From Rhizobiales bacterium YIM 77505 (lineage in GTDB: Bacteria > Pseudomonadota > Alphaproteobacteria > Rhizobiales > Beijerinckiaceae), in assembly GCA_000745135.1 (NCBI GenBank), contig JQNH01000001.1:992001-1056000 (forward strand): 64,000 bases of DNA, written 5' to 3'. A model generated the notes under the pieces. That model searched no databases, was not told where the DNA came from, and saw only the letters and a program-made list of their open reading frames with translations. Positions within the stretch are counted from its first letter, which is position 1, and each line of letters starts with the position of its first letter. Below, in pieces: positions 56,975 through 64,000 of the stretch. The translations under genes and the position numbers were made by a program.

Positions 56975-57742
56975 CTACATGCTGGCAGTGAAGCCGCCGT
57001 CGACGAAGATCACCTGGCCCGTCACATAGCTCGCGGCGTCGGAGGCGAGGAAGACGGCAGCGCCGGCAAGCTCGGACGGATCGCCCCAGCGCCCGGCCGG
57101 GGTGCGCTTCTCGACCCAGGCATTGAACTCGGGGTTGTCCAGGAGCGCCCGGTTCATCTCGGTGCGGAAATAGCCCGGCGCGATGCCGTTGACCTGGATG
57201 TTGAAGGGCCCAAGCTCGACGGCAAGGCCGCGGGTCAGCATCCGCAAGCCGCCTTTCGCGGCTGCATAGGGAATGATGGTCGGGCGGCCGAGCTCGGAGG
57301 TGATCGACAGGGTGTTGATGATCTTTCCCCGGCGGCGCTCGATCATGCTCTTGGCCGCCGCCTGGGCCAGGAAGAAGGGGGCTGAGAGATGCGTCGCGAT
57401 CATCCGGTCCCAGGCCTCCGCCGGGAATTCGCGCAACGGCGCGCGGTGCTGGATACCGGCATTGTTGACGAGAATGTCGATCGGCCCGTGCTCCGTCTCC
57501 ACGCCCTCGATGAGCGGCCTGATCGCGCCGCGGTCGAGAAGGTCGCAGGGAGCGCTGGCCGCTGCGCCGCCCTGCGCCTCGATGTCGGCCCGCGCCGCCT
57601 CGAGGCGCTCGCGGTCCCGTCCGACCAGGACCACCTTGGCGCCCGCGCCGGCGAGCCCCTCCGCCATGGCGCGTCCAAGCCCGGAGCCGCCGCCCGTGAC
57701 GAGCGCGACGCGGCCGGAAAGATCAAAGGAAGGGCCGGGCAT
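56975..57742 (-). CDS. SDR, gluconate 5-dehydrogenase (IdnO/Gno)-like
   Basis: 255 residues from ATG 57742. TGGGSGLGRAMAEGLA, NNAGIQHRAPLREF, TLSITSELG (Ser) and YAAAKGG (Tyr/Lys). The NNAGIQHR and GYFRTEMNRALL blocks match 5-keto-D-gluconate reductases. It is divergent from the idnD-like gene, so the two could interconvert L-idonate, 5-keto-gluconate and gluconate. Confidence 0.87.
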   Translation of the reverse strand: MPGPSFDLSGRVALVTGGGSGLGRAMAEGLAGAGAKVVLVGRDRERLEAARADIEAQGGAAASAPCDLLDRGAIRPLIEGVETEHGPIDILVNNAGIQHRAPLREFPAEAWDRMIATHLSAPFFLAQAAAKSMIERRRGKIINTLSITSELGRPTIIPYAAAKGGLRMLTRGLAVELGPFNIQVNGIAPGYFRTEMNRALLDNPEFNAWVEKRTPAGRWGDPSELAGAAVFLASDAASYVTGQVIFVDGGFTASM

Positions 57743-57867
57743 GGCAGGATCCTCTCTGTCGTGCTGCACGTGGAAGCTTTGCACGAGGAAAGCCCTGCCT
57801 GTCGAGCCGGCGGCTCTCGCCTTGCGCTATCCACCATTGCCGAGCGGCCGATCCGGGCCTAAGCGGA

Positions 57868-57882
57868 GGAACGATCCGTTCC
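57868..57882. promoter_or_regulatory. Perfect inverted repeat before the idnD-like gene
   Basis: GGAACG-N3-CGTTCC lies 16 bases before ATG 57898 and just upstream of the GGAGG ribosome site. It is a candidate operator for a local regulator; alternatively it could fold in the leader and influence translation. Confidence 0.4.
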
Positions 57883-57897
57883 GCAGGAGGTCCCGCG

Positions 57898-58938
57898 ATG
57901 TCGCTTGCAGTCGTCGTCCACGCGCCGAGGGATCTGCGCGTCGAGGACGTGCCGGACCCCAGCCTCGAGGCGGACGAGGTGGAGGTCCGCATCGGCGTCG
58001 GCGGGATTTGCGGCTCCGACCTGCACTATTATCAGGACGGCGGCTTCGGCACGGTGCGCATCAAGGAGCCCCTGGTGCTCGGCCACGAGATCGCCGGCAC
58101 CGTCGCGGCCGTAGGGGCGCAGGTGACGGCGGTCCGGCCCGGAGACAAGGTGGCGGTCAATCCGAGCCGGCCTTGCGGCCAATGCCGCTATTGTCGCGAA
58201 GGGCTCGCCCTCCACTGCCTCGACATGCGCTTCTTCGGCAGCGCCATGCGCTTTCCTCACGTCCAGGGCGGCTTCCGGCAGCGGCTCGTCGCCCATGAGC
58301 GGCAATGCGTCAGGGTGCCCGACGACCTGCCCCTCGAGAAAGCCGCCTTCGCCGAACCGCTGGCGGTGTGCCTGCACGCCGTCTCCCGGGCAGGACCTCT
58401 CTTGGGGCGGCGCGTGCTCATCACCGGGGCCGGGCCGATCGGCATGCTCACCCTGCTCGCCGCCCGTCATGCGGGCGCCGCCGAGATCGTCATCACCGAC
58501 ATCGCCGCGCCGCCGCTCGCCCTGGCCGAGCGCCTCGGCGCCGATGAAACGATCAATGTGGCGAAGGACCCGGCCGCGATGGCCCGCCTCCAGGCGGGCA
58601 AGGGCTCTTTCGACGTGATGTTCGAGGCCTCCGGCCATGAGGCGGCCCTGCGGCAGGGTCTCGAGGGCGTGCGCCCGCGCGGCGTCATCGTGCTCATCGG
58701 GCTCGGCAATGGCGATACGCGCCTCAACCTCAACCTGGCGGTGGCCAAGGAGGTGGAGGTGCGGGGCACGTTTCGCTTCGATGCCGAATTCGCCTGGGCC
58801 GTGGAGGCGATCGCGTCGGGGCGGATCGATCCCTCGCCGCTCCTCACCGACGTCATGCCGATGCGGGACGCGCTGCACGCCTTCGAGCATGCGGCGGACC
58901 GCTCCAGGGCGATGAAGGTGCAGCTCGCCTTCGATTGA
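57898..58938 (+). CDS. idnD: L-idonate 5-dehydrogenase-type zinc alcohol dehydrogenase
   Basis: 346 residues. GICGSDLHYYQDGGFGTVRI has the catalytic-zinc Cys, GHEIAG the zinc His/Glu, and PCGQCRYCREGLALHC the structural-zinc Cys set. MRFFGSAMRFPHVQGGF is a pattern of L-idonate dehydrogenases. GAGPIG binds NAD(P). With the divergent IdnO-like SDR it gives idonate catabolism. Confidence 0.88.
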   Translation: MSLAVVVHAPRDLRVEDVPDPSLEADEVEVRIGVGGICGSDLHYYQDGGFGTVRIKEPLVLGHEIAGTVAAVGAQVTAVRPGDKVAVNPSRPCGQCRYCREGLALHCLDMRFFGSAMRFPHVQGGFRQRLVAHERQCVRVPDDLPLEKAAFAEPLAVCLHAVSRAGPLLGRRVLITGAGPIGMLTLLAARHAGAAEIVITDIAAPPLALAERLGADETINVAKDPAAMARLQAGKGSFDVMFEASGHEAALRQGLEGVRPRGVIVLIGLGNGDTRLNLNLAVAKEVEVRGTFRFDAEFAWAVEAIASGRIDPSPLLTDVMPMRDALHAFEHAADRSRAMKVQLAFD

Positions 58939-58949
58939 GGCTCCCTCCC

Positions 58950-60140
58950 GTGACGCCGTCCGCCTCCGCCCCGCTGCTCAGCGCCGCCGTCGTCGACACG
59001 GGCACGCCGCCGATCCCGGAGGCGCAGGCGTGGGTCGCGCGCTATGACGGCCGGCACGGCCCGCTCATCAACCTCGCGCAGGCCGTGCCGGACCGTCCGC
59101 CGCCGGCGCCTTTCATGGGCCGCCTGGCAGAGGCCGCCGCCGACGCCGAGGCCACGCGCTATGGACCCATCCTTGGCGACACGCAGTTGCGCGAAGCCTA
59201 TGCCCGTCATGCGACGGGTCTCTATGGCGGGCGCCTTGCGCCCGAGAATGTGGCCATCACCGCGGGCTGCAACATGGCCTTCGCGGCGGCGCTGATGCTG
59301 GTGGCGAAAGCCGGGGATCAGGTGATCCTGCCCGCGCCCTGGTACTTCAACCATCAGATGTGGGCATCGATGCTCGGCGTTGCGGTCCGGGCGCTCCCCT
59401 GTCGCGCCGATGCCGGCTTCGTGCCAAGTCCGGATGATGCCGAGCGGCTGGTCGACGGGCGCACCAAGGCCCTCGTGCTCGTCACCCCCAACAACCCGAC
59501 GGGCGCCGTCTATCCGCCGGCGACCATCGCCGCCTTCGCGGATCTGTGCCGGCGACGCGGCCTGTGGCTCGTCATCGACGAGACCTATCGCGACTTCCTG
59601 CCGCCCGGCATGGGGCGCCCGCACGCGCTCTTCGAGGATGAGCGCTGGCGCGCGAATGTGATCGGGCTCTACAGCTTCTCGAAAGCCTATGGGATTCCCG
59701 GCTATCGGCTGGGCGCCATGATCGCCGATGCCTTAGTCGTGGCCGAGCTCGCCAAGATCCTCGACACCGTCCAGATCTGTCCGCCGCGGGCGGGTCAGGT
59801 GCCGGTCGCCTGGGGCATCGACGGCCTAGCGACATGGCGGGAAGAGAACCGCCGCGCGTTGCATCGCCGCGCCGAAGCTTTCCGCCGCGTTCTCCGGCAA
59901 TGCCCCGATTGGCGGCTCGACTCCATCGGCGCCTATTTCGCCTATGTGCGCCATCCCTTCGGCGCGGCGCCCGCGGCGGCGGTGGCCGAAGCGCTGGCGG
60001 TGGAGCGTGGTCTTCTGGCGCTGCCTGGCAGCTATTTCGGTCCGGACCAGGACGCCCATCTGCGCATGGCCTTCGCCAATGTGGAGGCCGCGACCATCGA
60101 GGCCATCGCCGACCGCCTGCGCGGCTTCATCCTGCCTTGA
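58950..60140 (+). CDS. Class I/II aminotransferase
   Basis: 396 residues from GTG 58950, 12 bases after the idnD-like stop. NNPTG at [19 protein letters not shown] before the PLP site, and [14 protein letters not shown] with the Schiff-base Lys. It is a fold-type I enzyme of the aspartate-aminotransferase superfamily. Substrate unknown. Close linkage to idnD suggests cotranscription, but the biochemical link is unclear. Confidence 0.9.
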   Translation: MTPSASAPLLSAAVVDTGTPPIPEAQAWVARYDGRHGPLINLAQAVPDRPPPAPFMGRLAEAAADAEATRYGPILGDTQLREAYARHATGLYGGRLAPENVAITAGCNMAFAAALMLVAKAGDQVILPAPWYFNHQMWASMLGVAVRALPCRADAGFVPSPDDAERLVDGRTKALVLVTPNNPTGAVYPPATIAAFADLCRRRGLWLVIDETYRDFLPPGMGRPHALFEDERWRANVIGLYSFSKAYGIPGYRLGAMIADALVVAELAKILDTVQICPPRAGQVPVAWGIDGLATWREENRRALHRRAEAFRRVLRQCPDWRLDSIGAYFAYVRHPFGAAPAAAVAEALAVERGLLALPGSYFGPDQDAHLRMAFANVEAATIEAIADRLRGFILP

Positions 60141-60235
60141 TCGTCTCTGCCCCGACGGGGCGCCCTTGCCGCCCCCGCCGACCGCTGGTATCGCGGCGGC
60201 CAGATCCCCCCACCCGAGCGAAGCAGGAGCCATCC

Positions 60236-61888
60236 GTGGCCCGAGAGTTCATCTACCACATGCGTGGTCTCACCAAGACCTATCCGGGCAACCGGAAGGT
60301 CTTGGACAATATCAACCTCTCCTTCTATCCCGACGCCAAGATCGGCGTCCTCGGGCTCAACGGCGCCGGCAAGTCGACCCTTCTGCGCATCATGGCGGGT
60401 ATCGACACCGACTGGACCGGGGAGGCCTGGGTCGCGGAGGGCGCCCGCGTCGGCTACCTGCCGCAGGAGCCGCTGCTCAACCCCTCCAAGACTGTGCGGC
60501 AGAACGTGGAGGAGGGCGTCGCCGCGAGCCGCGCCATCCTCGACCGCTACAACGAACTCGCCATGAACTACTCCGACGAGACGGCGGACGAGATGACCCG
60601 TCTCCAGGACGAGATCGAGGCGAAGGGCCTGTGGGACCTCGACTCGAAGGTCGACCAGGCCATGGACGCCCTGCGCTGCCCGCCGGACGACGCCGACGTG
60701 AACAACCTGTCCGGCGGCGAGAAGCGGCGCGTGGCCTTATGCAAGCTGCTCCTGGAGCAGCCCGATCTCCTCCTCCTCGACGAGCCGACGAACCATCTCG
60801 ACGCGGAGACGGTGGCCTGGCTCGAAGGGCACCTGCGCACCTATCCCGGCGCCATCCTCATCGTCACCCACGACCGCTACTTTCTCGACAACGTGACCGG
60901 CTGGATCCTCGAGCTCGACCGCGGGCGCGGCATTCCCTACGAGGGCAACTACTCGTCCTGGCTCATCCAGAAGCAGAAGCGCCTCGAGCAGGAGGGGCGT
61001 GAGGAAGAGGCGCGCCAGCGCACCATCGAGCGCGAGCGCGAGTGGGTGTCCGCCTCGCCCAAGGCCCGCCAGGCGAAGTCCAAGGCCCGCATCCAGCGCT
61101 ACGAGGAACTCGTGGCCAAAAGCGCCGAGAAGGCGCCGAGCACCGCCCAGATCGTCATCCCCATCGCCGAGCGGCTCGGGCAGAACGTCATCGAGTTCGA
61201 GAACATCAAGAAGGGGTTCGGCGACCGGCTCCTCATCGACGGGCTCACCTTCAAGCTGCCGCCCGGCGGCATCGTCGGCGTGATCGGCCCGAACGGCGCC
61301 GGCAAGACGACCCTGTTCCGCATGATCACCGGACAGGAGAAGCCGGACGAAGGCACCATCACCATCGGCGACACGGTCCGGCTCGGTTATGTGGACCAGT
61401 CGCGCGAGACGCTCGACCCCAACAAGACGGTCTATGAGGAGATTTCGGGCGGCAACGAGGTGCTGTATCTCGGCAAACGCGAGATCAACGCCCGCGCCTA
61501 TTGCTCGGCCTTCAACTTCAAGGGCGCCGACCAGCAGAAGAAGGTGGGCGTGCTCTCGGGCGGCGAGCGCAACCGCGTGCATCTCGCCAAGATCCTCAAG
61601 AGCGGCGCCAACGTGCTGCTCCTCGACGAGCCGACCAACGACCTCGACGTGGACACCCTGCGCGCCCTGGAGGAGGCGCTCGAGGACTACGCCGGCTGCG
61701 CGGTCATCATCAGCCACGACCGCTGGTTCCTCGACCGCGTCGCCACCCACATCCTCGCCTTCGAGGGCGACAGCCATGTGGAGTGGTTCGAAGGCAACTT
61801 CGCCGACTACGAGGAGGACAAGAAGCGGCGGCTCGGGATGGATTCAACCATCCCGCACCGCATCAAGTACAAGAAGTTCTCCCGGTGA
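60236..61888 (+). CDS. ettA: Energy-dependent translational throttle protein EttA (ABC-F)
   Basis: 550 residues from GTG 60236. Two ABC-F ATPases: GLNGAGKST and LSGGEKRRV, then GPNGAGKTT and LSGGERNRV. The arm domain lies near residues 95-140 and the inter-domain linker, rich in Arg/Lys/Glu, near 240-300. The length matches EttA. It binds the ribosomal E site and gates entry into elongation with ADP/ATP ratio. It has no membrane partner. Confidence 0.95.
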   Translation: MAREFIYHMRGLTKTYPGNRKVLDNINLSFYPDAKIGVLGLNGAGKSTLLRIMAGIDTDWTGEAWVAEGARVGYLPQEPLLNPSKTVRQNVEEGVAASRAILDRYNELAMNYSDETADEMTRLQDEIEAKGLWDLDSKVDQAMDALRCPPDDADVNNLSGGEKRRVALCKLLLEQPDLLLLDEPTNHLDAETVAWLEGHLRTYPGAILIVTHDRYFLDNVTGWILELDRGRGIPYEGNYSSWLIQKQKRLEQEGREEEARQRTIEREREWVSASPKARQAKSKARIQRYEELVAKSAEKAPSTAQIVIPIAERLGQNVIEFENIKKGFGDRLLIDGLTFKLPPGGIVGVIGPNGAGKTTLFRMITGQEKPDEGTITIGDTVRLGYVDQSRETLDPNKTVYEEISGGNEVLYLGKREINARAYCSAFNFKGADQQKKVGVLSGGERNRVHLAKILKSGANVLLLDEPTNDLDVDTLRALEEALEDYAGCAVIISHDRWFLDRVATHILAFEGDSHVEWFEGNFADYEEDKKRRLGMDSTIPHRIKYKKFSR

Positions 61889-61976
61889 CTCCTGTCCTCC
61901 CCCTTGCGGGGAGGACCGGCTCAGCGAAGCCAGGTGAGGAGGCGTTGGCATCGAGCGCCGCCGTAGCGGGCACGAC

Positions 61977-62387
61977 CTAATTGCCCGCCTCCGGCGCAAT
62001 CACCTCCACCTCCGGAAAGTAGGCGCGGTAACGGCGCGCGTCGCGCGTCAGGATCGGCAGGCCCAACAACTGTGCATGCGCGCCGATGAAGAAGTCGGGC
62101 AAGACCCCTGTTCGGCGGCCGCCGGCTCTGCGGTACTCGCGGAAAGCCTTGCCGGCGAGGAACAGCGCAGGGAGGGGCGTGCGAAAAAACTCGACGGCGA
62201 GTTCGTCGAGCGCATCCGCGAGGGCCTCCTCGCTGGCGAACCCGACCGACAGCTCCGCATAAATGATCTCGTTGATGATAAGTGGTCCTCGCGCGGCCCG
62301 ACGGTCCATTTGCTCGATAGACCAGTCGATCCAAGTCGGGTCGTGCGTCAGAAGGTCAATTAGGACGTTCGTATCGACGAGCGTCAT
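61977..62387 (-). CDS. vapC: VapC-family PIN toxin
   Basis: 136 residues. VDTNVLIDLL gives the first acidic residue, NEIIYAELSVGF the Glu, LPDFFIGAHAQ the third acid and ILTRDARRYRAYFP the fourth Asp. These make the PIN metal site; such toxins cut tRNA or rRNA. It overlaps the antitoxin by 4 bases (ATGA). All catalytic positions seem present. Confidence 0.92.
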   Translation of the reverse strand: MTLVDTNVLIDLLTHDPTWIDWSIEQMDRRAARGPLIINEIIYAELSVGFASEEALADALDELAVEFFRTPLPALFLAGKAFREYRRAGGRRTGVLPDFFIGAHAQLLGLPILTRDARRYRAYFPEVEVIAPEAGN

Positions 62388-62647
62388 TTCTTCTTGGGTC
62401 GGAAGCTTTCGCTTTCGCCGCGACTCATTTCCATGATCTCGTCGGTCGTGATGCCGCGGATCGGCCGACGCTCCGCTAGCGCAAGCAGACGCGCCTTGTA
62501 GGCGGAGGAGACGCCCGGCTTTTCGATGTAGACGCCGCCCGATGCCGTGGCGCGAACCTCAACGCGATCGCCCGGCTTCAGGCCGACTGCATCCCGCACG
62601 GGCTTCGGCAGGGTCACTTGACCTTTCTGGGTGATCGTGGTCGTCAT
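62384..62647 (-). CDS. vapB: AbrB/MazE-type VapB antitoxin
   Basis: 87 residues from ATG 62647. The N-terminal swapped-hairpin AbrB domain (TITQKGQVTLPKPVRDAVGL, in parts) binds DNA; the C-terminal part (ERRPIRGITTDEIMEMSRGE) wraps the toxin. It is upstream of and overlaps vapC. A palindromic operator lies 11 bases upstream. Confidence 0.92.
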   Translation of the reverse strand: MTTTITQKGQVTLPKPVRDAVGLKPGDRVEVRATASGGVYIEKPGVSSAYKARLLALAERRPIRGITTDEIMEMSRGESESFRPKKK

Positions 62648-62657
62648 CGCAAGCCTC

Positions 62658-62686
62658 GGTATTACGAATCCGGAAATGGTAATACC
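62658..62686. promoter_or_regulatory. Palindromic operator of vapBC
   Basis: GGTATTAC-N13-GTAATACC, a perfect 8-bp inverted repeat with centres 21 bp apart, or two helical turns. The position just before the vapB start fits autorepression by the VapBC complex. Confidence 0.65.
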
Positions 62687-62812
62687 AATCGGCGGCAACA
62701 TCAACACGTGAGCCGTTTTCCGTCGCCCACTTCGTGCTCACCGCACACCTGTTGCTGGCCGAACGCGGCGGCGCTCCGCGCGTTGCGCGGCGCGCAAAGG
62801 CAATAGAACCGC

Positions 62813-63193
62813 TCAGGCGGATTCGGTCGGCAAGCCTGCGTCGACGGCGTCCTTGAAGGCGCCGAGGTTGTGCACCTTGGCGTAGCCGAGTTCCTGCAGG
62901 GCCTGGCCGCTCAGGGCTGAGCGCCCGCCGGAGGCGCAGTAGAGCACGACCGTCTTGTCCTTGGAGAAATGCGGGTCGTGATAGGGGCTCTCGGGGTCGG
63001 CGCGGAATTCGAGCATGCCCCGGGAGACGTTCACGGCGCCCTTGATCTTGCCGCTCTTCTGCACCTCCGTCGGGTCGCGGACATCGACGAAGAGGACGTC
63101 TGGCCGGTCAAGGAGCGCTCGCGCCTCCTCGGGCGAGATCGCCGGTACCGCCTCCTTCGCCCTCGCGACCATCTCCTTGGCTGTGGTGGGCAT
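62813..63193 (-). CDS. Rhodanese-like sulfurtransferase
   Basis: 126 residues. VLFVDVRDPTEV at 33-44 and the active-site loop with Cys after VVLYC (CASGGRSA). The domain is complete and single. It is a paralogue of the rhodanese at 1921-2334: GMLEF and DPESPYHD are shared. There is no obvious operon partner. Confidence 0.9.
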   Translation of the reverse strand: MPTTAKEMVARAKEAVPAISPEEARALLDRPDVLFVDVRDPTEVQKSGKIKGAVNVSRGMLEFRADPESPYHDPHFSKDKTVVLYCASGGRSALSGQALQELGYAKVHNLGAFKDAVDAGLPTESA

Positions 63194-63416
63194 GCTGTCC
63201 TCCCTTGATGTTCGGCCGGCCGCTTCAGCCTATCGCACGCGCCAGAGCCCGCCAATGCCGAGAAGCGGGATCGCCCCCTCGTTCGTTCGGCCGCCGTCGA
63301 GATCCGGAAGGCCCTCAATCGGCGGTGGATGACCGCGCGTGAGCCTTTCCCGGAAGGGCCGCCAGGAGCTAGGGTCGGCTCGCCTGCGAGCGGACGAGAC
63401 AGGGCAGGGGGTGGCG

Positions 63417-64000
63417 ATGAACGGCGACGGCTTCTTTCCACGGTGGACCCTGAAGACCGAAGGGGTGATCATGCCCGACGAGCGGCTGCCCTCCGGGCAG
63501 ACCGTCGTCCTCGGCCTCCAGCATGTGGTGGCCATGTTCGGCGCCACGGTGCTGGCGCCGATCCTCATGGGCTTCGACCCCAACGTCTCCATCCTCTTCT
63601 CCGGCATCGCGACGCTCGTCTTCTTCGTAGTCGTGGGCGGCCGCGTGCCGAGCTATCTTGGCTCGAGCTTCGCCTTCATCGGGCCGGTGCTGGTGGCGAC
63701 GGGCGCCACCGTCGGCCAGCCGAATCCCAACATCGGCGTGGCGCTTGGCGGCATCATCGCGGCGGGGGCGCTCTACACGCTGATCGGCCTCATCGTCGCG
63801 GTCGCCGGCCACCGCTGGGTGGAGCGGCTGATGCCCCCCGCCGTGACCGGCGCCATCGTCGCTGCCATCGGCCTCGTCCTTGCGCCGATCGCCATCCAGA
63901 GCGCGTCGGGCATTGGGCCCGGCAGCCCGGAGGGCAGCGCCTTCGCCCGCTGGATGGCGATCCTCACCGTCATCGCCGTTGGCGTCGTGGCGGTCTATGC
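63417..64000 (+). CDS. NCS2 uracil/xanthine permease family protein, 3' end cut by window
   Basis: ATG 63417 after AGGGGG; the frame is open to the window end, giving 194 codons. LPSGQTVVLGLQHVVAMFGATVLAPILMG (in parts) is the nucleobase-permease start; GRVPSYLGSSFAFIGPVLVAT is helix 2-3; PPAVTGAIVAAIGLVLAPIAI is helix 5. The UraA/RutG subfamily is nearest. Substrate would be uracil or a purine base. Confidence 0.9.
   Translation, partial: MNGDGFFPRWTLKTEGVIMPDERLPSGQTVVLGLQHVVAMFGATVLAPILMGFDPNVSILFSGIATLVFFVVVGGRVPSYLGSSFAFIGPVLVATGATVGQPNPNIGVALGGIIAAGALYTLIGLIVAVAGHRWVERLMPPAVTGAIVAAIGLVLAPIAIQSASGIGPGSPEGSAFARWMAILTVIAVGVVAVY

Overview
The window is a high-GC, gene-dense stretch of a chromosome. 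It most likely comes from an alphaproteobacterium of the Hyphomicrobiales (Rhizobiales) type. Evidence for this is the thiO-thiS-thiG-thiE cluster behind a TPP riboswitch, a GTTC-N7-GTTC (alphaproteobacterial) LexA box, the sahR-metF-metH arrangement, and many TRAP/ABC uptake systems with SDR and Gfo/Idh/MocA enzymes. There are no rRNA or tRNA genes, no CRISPR array and no complete insertion sequence. The genus cannot be fixed from the sequence alone.

Layout. 1-6.8 kb: small housekeeping and hypothetical genes (GGCT-like fragment, DUF6766-like protein, acylphosphatase, DUF488, rhodanese, DUF599, RraA-like, aspartyl hydroxylase), then a fusion of a transposase-type zinc ribbon with a lytic transglycosylase domain. 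6.8-12.4 kb: a minus-strand peptide/nickel-type ABC importer with fused ATPases. 12.6-19.6 kb: a TetR regulator with a sugar-type operon (Gfo/Idh/MocA oxidoreductase, DUF993 aldolase-like protein, TIM-barrel epimerase), flanked by two MFS carriers. 19.6-23.2 kb: a possible DNA-repair neighbourhood (annealing-protein-like gene, LexA box, unknown gene, recJ). 23.6-29.4 kb: sahR-metF-metH of the methionine/SAM cycle. 29.4-30.1 kb: a decayed vapBC-like toxin-antitoxin pair whose operator-like palindrome is still intact. 30.2-33.5 kb: isochorismatase-like hydrolase and the thiamin operon. 33.6-36.9 kb: a MacAB-type exporter whose adaptor gene has lost its 5' end. 37-42.2 kb: YcaQ-like glycosylase, amidase, GH13 glucosidase, an SDR and a DUF1232 protein. 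42.2-44.5 kb: a cyclase-family hydrolase and a frameshifted acyl-CoA dehydrogenase.

44.5-60.1 kb is a sugar-acid region: kduI-kduD, a GntR regulator, two complete TRAP transporters, two SDRs, a Gfo/Idh/MocA enzyme, an L-idonate-type dehydrogenase and an aminotransferase. The heptamer CATACTA occurs in the kduI/gntR intergenic region and upstream of both TRAP operons, so one regulator may control uptake and conversion of pectin-type ketouronates. 60.2-64 kb: ettA, an apparently intact vapBC with a palindromic operator, a second rhodanese paralogue, and a nucleobase permease that runs off the window end.

Four genes look broken: the vapB and vapC remnants at 29.4-30.0 kb, macA and the acyl-CoA dehydrogenase. 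The most useful leads are the zinc-ribbon/transglycosylase fusion, the SOS-box gene next to an annealing-like protein and recJ, the predicted sugar-acid regulon, and the DUF993 operon with its palindromic operator.
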